A DNA stretch of 64,000 nt from Fuerstiella sp. (GTDB lineage: Bacteria > Planctomycetota > Planctomycetia > Planctomycetales > Planctomycetaceae). The notes beneath the pieces were generated by a model, which did no database searches, was not told where the DNA came from, and was given only the letters and a program-made list of their open reading frames with translations. The number at the start of each line of letters is the position of its first letter. Positions within the stretch are counted from its first letter, which is position 1. A program made the translations under genes and the position numbers. Shown here piece after piece: positions 44,332 through 52,973 of this stretch. The stretch covers positions 62,001 to 126,000 of the forward strand of contig JAQWOH010000078.1 of the NCBI GenBank assembly GCA_029245955.1, in the 5' to 3' direction.

Positions 44332-44958
44332 ATGAATATCCCGATCTCGTCGTTTTCAAATTTCAAGAGTCAGGTACCACCGGGTGATTCCATCTCACGG
44401 ATGGTCTGCAACCGGTGTGACTGGATTCACTATGACAATCCAAGAGTCATCGTGACGGGACTGTGTACGTGGCAGAACCAGATTCTACTGTGTCGCCGGG
44501 CCATTGCACCACGCTATGGGTTCTGGACACTTCCCGGAGGGTTTATGGAAATCGGTGAAACGATTGAAGAAGGTGCCTGCCGGGAGGTTCATGAAGAAGC
44601 GGGGGCGAAGGTGGCCGTCCGGTCTCTGCTGGCGACGTACACCGTATCCAGAATCGGTCAGGTCCACATGATCTTTCATGCGGCGATGGAGTCTTCTGAG
44701 TTTGAAGCAGGGCCGGAAAGTCTTGAAGTTCGGCTGTTTCCATTGACGGAAGAATCCATTCCGTGGGATGATCTGGCGTTCCCGGTAAACGACTGGGCAC
44801 TGCGAGATTTCCTGAGCCTTTCCGGGCAGGCTCCCGGTCGACCGTTTACGACTCGACCGGAACATCGGGGCCAACGGATGGCCCGGGAACCTTTTCACCC
44901 CGATTTCCCGCCACCCGATGCTGACAGTACTTCGTGTACAGAGCCAGACCACAGGTGA
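44332..44958 (+). CDS. NUDIX hydrolase with partial zinc ribbon
   Basis: From ATG 44332 the product is 208 aa. A C-x2-C pair (MVCNRCDWIHYDNP, about 24-37) resembles the second half of the zinc ribbon seen before NUDIX domains of the NudC/ADP-ribose type; the first Cys pair is absent. The NUDIX box GGFMEIGETIEEGACREVHEEAGA (quoted by ends; Glu residues of REVHEE at about 89-94) matches GX5EX7REUXEEXGU, so it should bind metal and hydrolyse a nucleoside diphosphate linked to another group. An in-frame GTG at 44266 would add 22 residues. Followed 6 bp later by a second NUDIX gene, implying one transcript. Confidence 0.87.
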   Translation: MNIPISSFSNFKSQVPPGDSISRMVCNRCDWIHYDNPRVIVTGLCTWQNQILLCRRAIAPRYGFWTLPGGFMEIGETIEEGACREVHEEAGAKVAVRSLLATYTVSRIGQVHMIFHAAMESSEFEAGPESLEVRLFPLTEESIPWDDLAFPVNDWALRDFLSLSGQAPGRPFTTRPEHRGQRMAREPFHPDFPPPDADSTSCTEPDHR

Positions 44959-44964
44959 ATAAGA

Positions 44965-45435
44965 ATGAAAGAACCACGATCGTGCGGTTTTCTGATTGTC
45001 AAAGGAGATCCGATTCAATCTTTTCTGCTGATGAAACATGCAAATCGATGGGACCTTCCGAAGGGCCATGTTGATCCCGGCGAAACAGATCTCGAGTGTG
45101 CGCTGCGTGAACTGGAAGAAGAAACCGGTATCCGCCTCGACCAGATCCAGGTGATCGACGACTTTCTCCACGAAACCCGATACATGGTGAACGGTAAACG
45201 CTATGGACTCGGCAAAGGTCCCGTTGAGAAAACGATGCGAATTTATCTGGGACGCCTGACAGAAGACGTTGATATCACACTGACCGAACACCTGGGGTTT
45301 GAGTGGTTCGACTGGCAACCACCTCACCACATTCAGGCCAAAGCCATTGACCCTCTGCTGGAACACTGCGCTGCAGTGTTCAGTCAGCCGACACAGGCAC
45401 ACGAAACTTTTCCAGTTGACGGATCACAGTCGTGA
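44965..45435 (+). CDS. NUDIX hydrolase, diadenosine-tetraphosphatase-like
   Basis: A 156-aa protein consisting of a NUDIX domain: FLIVKG near 9, WDLPKGHVDPGETDLECALRELEEETGI (ends given; about 28-56) with the full REUXEEXGU set, and a closing FEWFDWQ strand. The LPKGH context and size resemble Ap4A pyrophosphatases that clear dinucleoside polyphosphates. It lies 6 bp after the other NUDIX gene. Its 3' end overlaps the convergent pseudouridine synthase gene by 56 bp, which is uncommon but possible. Confidence 0.85.
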   Translation: MKEPRSCGFLIVKGDPIQSFLLMKHANRWDLPKGHVDPGETDLECALRELEEETGIRLDQIQVIDDFLHETRYMVNGKRYGLGKGPVEKTMRIYLGRLTEDVDITLTEHLGFEWFDWQPPHHIQAKAIDPLLEHCAAVFSQPTQAHETFPVDGSQS

Positions 45436-46108
45436 AAGAGCCGGCAGTCGGGCAGTGAATGTCGCACGCGGTTCCGGTAATCGGGTGATCAAACTCAAGG
45501 CGCACGGCCGCAAGCATCAGTCGTTCTGCGCCAAAGTGTTCTCTATACCAGCGGTTGTGACGACCGTCGCCATGCGACGTGTCGCCAATCACCGGATGAG
45601 AAACATAGTTGAAGTGCCGGCGTATCTGATGATATCGACCAGTCTGAGGATGTGCCTCAACCAGTGAGGACCGTGTTGTCGAGTACTGGCCCAGTGTGAT
45701 CGGAACCTCAAACTGTCTCAGCGTCCGGTAACTGGTGGAAGCTTGCTGAGGTACCGCCCATGGATGATCAGCCGGTTGATCGCGTCCGCGGGAAGAGATC
45801 AGCGGAGCGTCAATCTGACCATTTGCCTCACAGTAGCCACGAACGAGGGCACAGTAGGTCTTCCGAACACGACGTTCCGAAAACATCAGCCCGCAGGCCG
45901 CCGCTGCGTTGGACGATCGGGCTAACAGTAAAACCCCGGAAGTAGCCCGGTCAAGTCTATGGACAGGATAGATGATCTGCCCCAACTGGTTACGCAGCAA
46001 CTGAACGACCACCGATGCAGCAGTGCGGTCGGCGTCACTTCGATGAACAAACATACCGGACGGTTTGGCAACAGCCACCAGATATTCATCCTGATACAGA
46101 ATCTGCAA
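45380..46108 (-). CDS. RluA/TruC-family pseudouridine synthase
   Basis: A 242-aa protein with the RluA-family catalytic motif H50-R-L-D53-R-A-T-S-G; Asp53 is the nucleophile that isomerises uridine in RNA. It lacks an S4 domain and begins directly with the QDEYLVAVAKPSGMFVH strand, as in TruC (tRNA U65) and short RluA types. GRYHQIRRHF (about 158-167) and HPVIGDTSHGDG complete the family pattern. The first codon is TTG at 46108; a stop lies upstream without an intervening ATG. TruC is the closest type by length and motif order, but the RNA target cannot be set from sequence. Confidence 0.86.
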   Translation of the reverse strand: MQILYQDEYLVAVAKPSGMFVHRSDADRTAASVVVQLLRNQLGQIIYPVHRLDRATSGVLLLARSSNAAAACGLMFSERRVRKTYCALVRGYCEANGQIDAPLISSRGRDQPADHPWAVPQQASTSYRTLRQFEVPITLGQYSTTRSSLVEAHPQTGRYHQIRRHFNYVSHPVIGDTSHGDGRHNRWYREHFGAERLMLAAVRLEFDHPITGTACDIHCPTAGSFTTVIRQLEKFRVPVSAD

Positions 46109-46257
46109 CTGATTAATCCTGCAAACAAGACAGTAATACGCTGTGTGAGCAATCTATCAGGTTGTCGGACAGCACATGCATATCGTTCCTGCGGACCGTC
46201 CTGCAACGAACAACGCCTGCTGCCACTCCATCCGTGTTGACCAGTCCGGAGCAGCCG

Positions 46258-47553
46258 TCACCGACTGCCGCGACACAGACGTTCAAGGTCTTCGAAGTAA
46301 TTGGGATACGTTTTCGCAGTGCAGCCGGGGTCCAGGATCCGAATCCCACTGGCCCTCAGACCCAACAGCGAAAAACTCATCGCCATGCGATGATCATCGT
46401 ACGTCTGAATTTCAGCGGGTTGAGGTGTTCCGGGATAAACTCGAAGCCCGTCGTCAAACTCCTCGGCCCGGATTCCCGCCCGACGGAGTTCGGTGACAAC
46501 CGCAGAAATACGATCTGTTTCCTTGTGCCGCATGTGCCCCACACTTCGTATCGTGGTCGGAGAGTCAGCAAAGACAGCGACCGTAGACAATGTCTGAGCC
46601 GTATCACTGATCGCATTCATGTCAATATCCACTCCGTGCAGGGACCTGCCGGTAACAGTGACACTGGAATCATTCCATTGGACGTCGCATCCCATCTGCT
46701 GCAATACCGCAGCGAACTGCACATCACCCTGCAATGCATTTTTTGTCAGTCCCTGCACCGTCACCGTGCCTCCAGTCACCGCCGCCGCACCGAAGAAATA
46801 GCTGGCCGCTGACGCATCCGGTTCGATGTCATACGACTGAGCACAATAGGTTTGAGGTGCAATGCGAAATGAGGAAAGGTCTTCCGGATATTCCGCACTG
46901 ACGCCAAATGCCTTCATCATCTCCAGTGTCATCGTTACGTATGGTTTTGAAACAAGCTCACCATCAACTTCCAGATGCACAGCAGCTTCCGCCGCCGGCG
47001 CCGCCATTAACAGGCTGCTGAGAAACTGACTTGAAATATTTCCCGCGATCCTGGTGGCGCCACCACCCAGGCGTCGAGATTCACCGTGAACACAAACCGG
47101 CGGACAACCGGATGTCGGATCTTCACAATACACGTCAGCTCCCAGAGCGTTCAGTGCACTGACAAGGTCCGCGATGGGACGTTCTCGCATGCGTGCGACA
47201 CCATCGAGCCGATACTGCCCGTTCCCGACCGTACAGAACGACGTCAGAAAACGAATGCTGGTTCCGCTGTTTTCCAGCCAAAGATCTGCGTCCGGCTGCA
47301 CGAATCGGCCGCCGCAGCCAGCCACGGAACAGCTGTGCTTGCTGGTGTCGTGCCTGACATCCAGCCCCAGTCCAGAAAGACTGTCCAGCATGACCTGAGT
47401 GTCCTGGCTGTTCAGTACGCCATGTAACTCAGACCTGCCACCGGCCAGAGCTGCCAAAATCAGCGCCCGATTAGTAATACTCTTGGACCCCGGTGGACGA
47501 ACGTCCCCGGAAACAGGTGCGTTGACACAGAGAACTTCTTTAGCATCTGACAT
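46258..47553 (-). CDS. aroA: 3-phosphoshikimate 1-carboxyvinyltransferase (EPSP synthase)
   Basis: AroA joins shikimate-3-phosphate and PEP in the shikimate pathway. From ATG 47553 the product is 431 aa, standard for the family. It carries the substrate loop PPGSKSITNRALILAALA (about 20-37), ENSGTSIRFLT (about 94), RMRERPI (about 122), a central SQFLSSLLMAAP segment, and the C-terminal HKETDR motif with YDDHRMAMSFSLLG near 391. In place of the common GNAGT the motif is ENSGT. A frame extension to 47637 adds residues without family similarity. The neighbours are unrelated, so no aro operon is visible. Confidence 0.94.
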   Translation of the reverse strand: MSDAKEVLCVNAPVSGDVRPPGSKSITNRALILAALAGGRSELHGVLNSQDTQVMLDSLSGLGLDVRHDTSKHSCSVAGCGGRFVQPDADLWLENSGTSIRFLTSFCTVGNGQYRLDGVARMRERPIADLVSALNALGADVYCEDPTSGCPPVCVHGESRRLGGGATRIAGNISSQFLSSLLMAAPAAEAAVHLEVDGELVSKPYVTMTLEMMKAFGVSAEYPEDLSSFRIAPQTYCAQSYDIEPDASAASYFFGAAAVTGGTVTVQGLTKNALQGDVQFAAVLQQMGCDVQWNDSSVTVTGRSLHGVDIDMNAISDTAQTLSTVAVFADSPTTIRSVGHMRHKETDRISAVVTELRRAGIRAEEFDDGLRVYPGTPQPAEIQTYDDHRMAMSFSLLGLRASGIRILDPGCTAKTYPNYFEDLERLCRGSR

Positions 47554-48162
47554 ATGCAGAGGAAGCGGGTTAGAGGCTTTCGGAGAAACAACAACGGTTC
47601 CGGTTAGCCGAAATTGTGACGAACACGGTCGGAACATTCACGCGCAGACCGTCCTCACAACAGAGTAGGGCACAAAGCCCTGTTCGAAATCAAGTGGCAA
47701 ACTGCTTAGTGACCAGTGCTGCGATGCTGACCGGAGCCGGCAACATAACGAAGTGTTCCCCACCACTGCCGGTGTTTGCCGTCTGAATCGTAACATTTTT
47801 CGGGCAACTAACCCCCAAAAGGCCAGTACCTCCTCCAGGTCACAGGCAACCACTTCTCTTGACTAAGAATCCAAGGGCACTCGGACCTAATGAATTCGCC
47901 CAACATGTCTTGTCGAGAAGCCGCCAAAACCTCGGGGCATTGCTTCTCAAATCCCACTTCAGCGCACTCATCCACGAACCCAGTTTCTGGCAAAGTTCCC
48001 AGTTTGGAAAAGAACCCAAAACCCGTAAACTACTGCATCTATCTGATTTGACGGATTCGAATGGCTGGGTAAACTCCTCAGGTTATGAGCTCTGTAGGCA
48101 ATGCGCCAGATGGGTCCTGTATTTTCGCGACGATATCGCTAGTAATGAGGGAGAGAACGCAC
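47554..48162. other. Intergenic region upstream of aroA and the Gly/Ser-rich gene
   Basis: About 600 bp between divergently transcribed genes. Open frames here (for example 47859-48230 plus) run through or out of the neighbouring gene in another frame and have no domain. TTGACG near 48048 could be a -35 element for the gene at 48163, but no matching -10 is clear. I see no RNA gene. Confidence 0.4.
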
Positions 48163-48981
48163 ATGAAACGCTTAACCTTGTCAGCAGCAACACTTGCGCT
48201 GACTCTGTTTGGGTTTGGTCTGAATGCTGATGCGGGCCATAACAGTCACGGTTCCTATGGCTCTGCGGGGTCAACGGGGTCAAGTGGCGGCTCATACGCC
48301 AGCAGCGGCGGATCCTATGGCTCAGCGGGAGGCTCGTCGGGTGGAATCACTCGTCGCGAAGCACGACTGATTGAACGTGCTGAAAGACGTTCCGCGTCAC
48401 ACGGGTCCAGCGGCTCGCTCGGATCGACCGACAGTTCGGGAGGATCCTACGGTTCTCACGGCTCCTCAGGTGGCAGTTCAGGATCTTACGGTTCCACCGG
48501 ACACCATCATCGTGGCTTGCTTCATGGCTTGTTCCACGGTTCCAGCGGATCGTATGGCGGTGCTTCAAGCGGCGGTGCTTCAAGCGGGTCTTACCGATCA
48601 GCATCATCCGGCGGCTACCTGAGCTCCGGCTATACGGCACCGGCTGCTCACCATCACGCTGCTCGAATTTCACCAGGTTACGCCGCACGACCGAATGCAG
48701 TACCTGCAGACGAGTTCGCTTACATCGTTGTCCAGTTGCCGGAGGATGCCACGCTGATTCTTGGCGGCAACAAGACAGCAGTTGCCGGCAACGTCCGGAA
48801 GTTTAAGATTCCTTTGTCGGATACTCAGCGTAGTTATCCATATACAGTTCGCGCAGAGATGACTCGAAACGGACAGTTGTTTGTGGCCCAAAGTACTGAA
48901 ACTCTGGTCGCCGGCCAGACGGTCAATGTGAAGGTCAATGATGTAACCGCACAGCCTGAAGTTGACGTGGCAACACGATAG
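48163..48981 (+). CDS. Exported Gly/Ser-rich protein with C-terminal TIGR03000 domain
   Basis: From ATG 48163, preceded by a GAGGGAGAG ribosome site, the product is 272 aa with a signal peptide (KRLTLSAATLALTLFGFGLNADA). Residues 26-150 are repeats of Gly, Ser, His and Tyr (SYGSAGSTGSSGG type), interrupted by the basic helix TRREARLIERAERR. The last 80 residues match TIGR03000: YIVVQLPEDATLILGG, TAVAGNVRKFKIPL, YPYTVRAEMTRNG and LVAGQTVNVKVND, a small beta domain found mainly in planctomycetes. A surface or stalk component is plausible; no function is proven. A strong intrinsic terminator follows. Confidence 0.85.
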   Translation: MKRLTLSAATLALTLFGFGLNADAGHNSHGSYGSAGSTGSSGGSYASSGGSYGSAGGSSGGITRREARLIERAERRSASHGSSGSLGSTDSSGGSYGSHGSSGGSSGSYGSTGHHHRGLLHGLFHGSSGSYGGASSGGASSGSYRSASSGGYLSSGYTAPAAHHHAARISPGYAARPNAVPADEFAYIVVQLPEDATLILGGNKTAVAGNVRKFKIPLSDTQRSYPYTVRAEMTRNGQLFVAQSTETLVAGQTVNVKVNDVTAQPEVDVATR

Positions 48982-49046
48982 TCCAGCCCCCCGACGCAGA
49001 TAAGGCACAGCAATTCTTTGCTGTGTTAGAAGAGGGCAACCCTACT

Positions 49047-49092
49047 GAACACGGCGTTCCGGACACAATTGTCGGAAACGCCGTGTTTTTTT
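49047..49092 (+). terminator. Rho-independent terminator after the Gly/Ser-rich gene
   Basis: AACACGGCGTT (49048-49058) pairs perfectly with AACGCCGTGTT (49077-49087), and the hairpin can be extended inward through TTCC/GGAA and GACA/TGTC with one bulge. The right arm runs directly into seven T residues (49086-49092). This is a textbook intrinsic terminator for the gene ending at 48981. Confidence 0.9.
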
Positions 49093-49403
49093 GCGCGCTA
49101 AGGTCAATCGCACAGGTCAGCGGATGGCAAGCGGAGGAATAAAATCAATCGTTGTCACGGCCCGTGTTTTTTCTTGCTTAGTGCGTGCCCGTCTGGCGAT
49201 ATTACAAGGCGTTTCGTCGCTGGAAACCTGACGCGTAAGAGAGGGTAGTCCGTGCGTTCGTTTCATTTCCGGTCGCTCGCTCACGCTTTGCATTTCCGGA
49301 TTTCGCATCAGAAGCAGAGCAAGCTGATTCCAGGTTCAGGAACTGCTTCACACGCCGGATTCCCGATTCCAGATCTTAACGCAAAAACGTAAAGCCTGCT
49401 CCC
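49093..49403. other. Intergenic region before the TPR lipoprotein gene
   Basis: About 310 bp after the terminator. A minus-strand frame at 49117-49308 has no recognisable content. The promoter of the gene at 49404 should lie here, but I cannot place it. Confidence 0.4.
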
Positions 49404-50582
49404 ATGCACTTGTGTCACCAACAGATTAAGGCGTACTCCGGCCATTCGAAATGGCTGATGAGTCTGGCGATAGCAATAGTCAGCGGTTGTTCGGTCAACA
49501 CCGATGGTCCTGAAGTGACGCTTGAGAAGGCCAACATCATGTCAGACCGGGGACGGTTTGAAGATGCTGTGTCGCTCTATTCAGAGGCAGTCACTGCATT
49601 TCCGGATCGGGCTGACATCTATTACAGACGCGGTATCTGCTACGAAAACCTGGGGCTGCTTTCCAGGGCACTGGACGACTATTCTCTTTGCATTGACGTT
49701 CAGCCGTCACATACCGATGCCCTGAACAACAAAGGGGTCATTCTGGCGAAGCTGGAACGCTATAGGGAAGCAGCCGAAGCATTTACTGGTCTTATTCGTC
49801 AGCAACCGGACAACGTTCTGGCATTAAGAAATCGTGGGCTGTGCCAGCACGACCAGGGCAACTTTGAAAAAGCCCTGTCGGACTATACGGGCGCCATCAC
49901 GATAGCGCCGGATGAAGCAGAAAACTGGTTCCAGCGGGGTAACGTGTTTCTGGAACAGAGGCGGCTGGCAGAAGCTGAAACGGATTACAGGCGCGCCGTG
50001 GAGCTCGATGCCGGGCATGCCAAGGCGTGGATGAATCGCGGCGTTGCACGTTACAATGCGGGCGAACGAAAACTGGCCATGCAGTACCTTGAACACGCCA
50101 GCCAACTGGACGACAACATCATCATCCCCGGCATTGACTGGGGCGAGCTTGCCACTGCTGCGACGGAAGTGGTGGCGGTGCCCACGGTTGAGGCCAAGGT
50201 CTTCCACTGGGAAACGTGTTCAGCCGTTGCGTTGTCGGCACTTGCCGATCGGGGCTACGAACAGTTGTCTGTGGTTCAGGAATTCCCCTCGTTTCGCTGC
50301 GGCAGACTTTCCGCCAAGAAGAATGGGGAAGACGTGACCGTATTTCTTGGCTGTGACACAACCGGATCGAATGACGTGATTCTGACAGCCATCACGCCAG
50401 CTGCCCACGCAACAGTCAACCGAGTGCTGCTGACGATGCAGCACAGTCGCTCCGCTGACAACGCAGTGGCTGAATACAGCGTCAGCCGATTCATTGAAAA
50501 CTGGCACGAAAAGTCCGGCACAACGCGCGACATCCTCATCTCAGTGGATTTGCCGCCCGAACAGGCAAGGCCCGCGCCGTAG
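49404..50582 (+). CDS. TPR-repeat lipoprotein
   Basis: A 392-aa protein with a lipoprotein signal (hydrophobic LMSLAIAIVSGC, lipobox Cys29). About six tetratricopeptide repeats cover residues 40-235, with typical A-LY-A, YYRRGICYENLG, ALNNKGVILAKLERY, ALRNRGLCQHDQG, WFQRGNVFLEQRR and AWMNRGVARYNAG units. The last 130 residues form an alpha/beta segment (VFLGCDTTGSNDVILTAI) without a name I can give. TPR arrays bind proteins, so this is probably a periplasm-side scaffold. It converges with the RNA methyltransferase gene across 43 bp. Confidence 0.82.
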   Translation: MHLCHQQIKAYSGHSKWLMSLAIAIVSGCSVNTDGPEVTLEKANIMSDRGRFEDAVSLYSEAVTAFPDRADIYYRRGICYENLGLLSRALDDYSLCIDVQPSHTDALNNKGVILAKLERYREAAEAFTGLIRQQPDNVLALRNRGLCQHDQGNFEKALSDYTGAITIAPDEAENWFQRGNVFLEQRRLAEAETDYRRAVELDAGHAKAWMNRGVARYNAGERKLAMQYLEHASQLDDNIIIPGIDWGELATAATEVVAVPTVEAKVFHWETCSAVALSALADRGYEQLSVVQEFPSFRCGRLSAKKNGEDVTVFLGCDTTGSNDVILTAITPAAHATVNRVLLTMQHSRSADNAVAEYSVSRFIENWHEKSGTTRDILISVDLPPEQARPAP

Positions 50583-50625
50583 CATCTTCCTCGTGTGAAT
50601 GTACCAATGGAAGCGGCATACGGCG

Positions 50626-51447
50626 TTAGTCGTATAGTGGTCTGCTTTGCTGCTGACGACGAATCTCGTACAGCAGGATTCCAGCGGCCACGGACGCATT
50701 CAGAGAATGTACGCTGCCCTGCATAGGGATATTTACCTGAACGTCACAGACAGCCAGCAGATCCGTACTGACTCCGCGTGCTTCGCTGCCCATTACCAGC
50801 ACCGTGGGCCCGCTGAGGTCACACGCCCACAGACTTTCTTCCGCCTTTTCTGATGCAGCAACAACCTTGAAGCCGGAGGTCTTCATTTCGATGACGCAGT
50901 CGACGATGTTTTCAGCCATTGCGATCGGCAGATGATGTACAGCACCTGCCGATGACCGAGCGACCTGCGGTGTTACTCCGGCCTGTTGTTCAGGGCCAAT
51001 AAGAATACCTGCGACATTTGTGGCGTCGCAGCTTCTCAGGATCGCGCCGAAATTGAAAGTGTCCTGAATTCGATCGCAAACGACAACGACGGGGACACAA
51101 GCCGCTGCCGTCGACGAAGATTCCTGAAGTCGTTCCCGCAGCTGCCGGGGTGTTTCGTAGGGAAACGGTGCCATCCGGGCGGCAAAACCCTGGTGATGGT
51201 CGGCGCTGCACAGTTCGGTCAAACGATCTGTCGTGTCTCGACGAGCGCGAATGTCGGCCTCGTCCGCCAGCCGTTCCGCCTCGGCCGTTTCTGACGGCGT
51301 CAGTGAATCGGCGAGATACAGCTCTTCAAAAGGCCACCTGGCCGCTCGCAGCGCCTCTGTCACTGCATATCGGCCAATCAGCCAGTTCTTTTGATGACTG
51401 GCCCGTAGTTGTCGGCGGCGGCTTTTTCGCTTTTCAGATCGTGCCAT
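50626..51447 (-). CDS. rlmB: SpoU-family RNA 2'-O-methyltransferase, RlmB-like
   Basis: A 273-aa protein with the N-terminal RNA-binding region of SpoU enzymes (IGRYAVTEALRA near 26) and the knotted catalytic domain: FNFGAILRSCDATNVAGI (about 131-148, motif 1), VLVMGSEARGVS (about 220-231, motif 2) and IPMQGSVHSLNASVAAGILL (about 245-264, motif 3). These bind S-adenosylmethionine and methylate a ribose 2'-OH. Size and motif spacing fit RlmB (23S rRNA Gm2251), but TrmH-like paralogues cannot be excluded, so the symbol is provisional. Confidence 0.85.
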   Translation of the reverse strand: MARSEKRKSRRRQLRASHQKNWLIGRYAVTEALRAARWPFEELYLADSLTPSETAEAERLADEADIRARRDTTDRLTELCSADHHQGFAARMAPFPYETPRQLRERLQESSSTAAACVPVVVVCDRIQDTFNFGAILRSCDATNVAGILIGPEQQAGVTPQVARSSAGAVHHLPIAMAENIVDCVIEMKTSGFKVVAASEKAEESLWACDLSGPTVLVMGSEARGVSTDLLAVCDVQVNIPMQGSVHSLNASVAAGILLYEIRRQQQSRPLYD

Positions 51448-51462
51448 CGATACGCCGCAGTC

Positions 51463-52185
51463 CTACGTCGCGTTGACGATATCGTCGCCATGCCCGTAGG
51501 GATAAAACAGACGACCGATTTCGTCAGCCAATCTGAAGAAATACTCGTTGCGAAAAGTCTCATAGCTGACTTCGGAAGCAGATCGGGGCACTTCTGTAGG
51601 AAAGACAGATTGCACATCGCGGTCGAAGATCCTGGTACCTCGTCCGTCCGTCTTCATCTCGTAAACGCTGACCATCGCTTCGCAACGGCCGCGAAACAGA
51701 CTTGTGCTGTCACGTTCGTACAGAGCAAAGTCGGAGATATCAACATACACCACATAGTTCACGTCAAACTCAGCCCCGACTTCCGCAGCTGTATCCCAAT
51801 CCGGATTATTGACCATCCACGCCTGAATCACATCCGGATTAATAATTTCAATCTTGTGTGCATGCAGCATAGTCGCAAGTCGCAACGCCAGCATCTGATC
51901 AATATTGTCATGAAACTTCGTCAGGTCGTCGGGTGCGTAACAAACCACGGCGACTCGAACGTTTCGGTCCGTAAAGGACTTCTTCGTTTCCTTCTCGAAC
52001 AACGGCTGCAGCTGCGGTGGACCGCCAATCAGATACCCCAGCAGGATAAAATAGTTGCACCCCGGAACGACCAGCAGCAGCATGAGCAGAAAGAACAGAC
52101 GGCCGATCTGTCTGAGGCCGTGATGGTGTGCCATCGCATTCTTTGCTGAATTCGTAGTCGTCTGAACCATAATACCGTCCGCCAT
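51463..52185 (-). CDS. Predicted lipoprotein, paralogue of the adjacent upstream gene
   Basis: A 240-aa frame. A typical lipoprotein signal begins at the internal ATG 52134 (MAHHHGLRQIGRLFFLLMLLLVVPGC by ends, Cys at about residue 43 of the long frame), so 52134 may be the true start. The mature part has VAVVCYAPDDL, INPDVIQAWMVNNPDWDTAAEVGAEF and NYVVYVDISDFALYERDS (cited by ends), which recur in the neighbour at 52233-52934. No domain name is known to me. The layout (short beta/alpha units, then a C-terminal helix FRNEYFFRLADEIGRLFYPY) suggests a small alpha/beta domain. Probably outer- or inner-membrane tethered. Confidence 0.7.
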   Translation of the reverse strand: MADGIMVQTTTNSAKNAMAHHHGLRQIGRLFFLLMLLLVVPGCNYFILLGYLIGGPPQLQPLFEKETKKSFTDRNVRVAVVCYAPDDLTKFHDNIDQMLALRLATMLHAHKIEIINPDVIQAWMVNNPDWDTAAEVGAEFDVNYVVYVDISDFALYERDSTSLFRGRCEAMVSVYEMKTDGRGTRIFDRDVQSVFPTEVPRSASEVSYETFRNEYFFRLADEIGRLFYPYGHGDDIVNAT

Positions 52186-52232
52186 CTGCTGTGTGGTGGG
52201 CTCCGATAATCCCCGGGGCCCCGCGATTGGAA

Positions 52233-52934
52233 TTAGTGAATGGATTCGCTGGCTCGATAGTCGTACAGATACTGACTGACATGCAGCGCCAGTCGGTCAA
52301 GAAATCCCTGAAGGAACATATCCTCGGACCGTTTTTCTCGTGGTACGGGATACGACGTGGGAAACTTCAATGTAAAATCCCGGTCAAAGACCAGACTGAC
52401 CGGAACCTCCGCTGTCTCTCCGTCTTTGTACACTTCGTGCACCAGCAGGCGGCCTTCAGCCTTCCCCTGCATCAAATTTTCACTTTCCGGCACGCGATAG
52501 TCGAACTCGCGAATTTCGATGTGCAAAACATATCTCGCACCGAATTCCGCGGCCAGTTCTGAATAGTCACCCCATTCGCCATGGTCGTCGTACCATGCAG
52601 CGACGTCACCGGAAGGGATGACCTGCACGTTTCTTGATTCAAGGTTGCGGGACACTCGGTCCACAATGTCTATCTGCAAGGACTGGAACCCGGCAAGTAG
52701 CCGATGTGGAGCAGAACAAATGATCAGAACAGCATCTTCACCATCACAAATGTCTGTGCCGGTCGCTGCCTTCAACTGTGAAGGCACTTTCGGATCGCCG
52801 AACACTGCCTTTCCGGCCATAACGAACAACGAACATCCGGTGCACGCCGAAATCATAAAAACGGCCAGCAGCAGACATGCGATTGCTCGACCGGGCGCTC
52901 GACTGCGTGTTCGAAGTTCTTGTGAAGTGTGCAT
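52233..52934 (-). CDS. Predicted lipoprotein, paralogue of the adjacent downstream gene
   Basis: A 233-aa protein with a lipoprotein signal (ACLLLAVFMISACTGC; the final Cys is the likely anchor). The mature part parallels the next gene: VLIICSAPHRL for VAVVCYAPDDL, VIPSGDVAAWYDDHGEWGDYSELAAEF for the corresponding INPDVIQAW block (cited by ends), YVLHIEIREFDYRVPES and a VFDRDFTLKFPT strand, then a helix ending FLDRLALHVSQYLYDY. The order on the minus strand is this gene then 51463-52185, 47 bp apart, so a tandem duplication is likely. No function can be assigned. Confidence 0.72.
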   Translation of the reverse strand: MHTSQELRTRSRAPGRAIACLLLAVFMISACTGCSLFVMAGKAVFGDPKVPSQLKAATGTDICDGEDAVLIICSAPHRLLAGFQSLQIDIVDRVSRNLESRNVQVIPSGDVAAWYDDHGEWGDYSELAAEFGARYVLHIEIREFDYRVPESENLMQGKAEGRLLVHEVYKDGETAEVPVSLVFDRDFTLKFPTSYPVPREKRSEDMFLQGFLDRLALHVSQYLYDYRASESIH

Positions 52935-52973
52935 TGTGAATGAATGACCGTATGTGATTAAGTGAGTGAAAGT

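Noticed and set aside
47859..48230. 123-codon plus-strand frame before the Gly/Ser-rich gene
   Set aside because: It overlaps the signal peptide of the TIGR03000 gene in another frame and has no recognisable domain or ribosome site.
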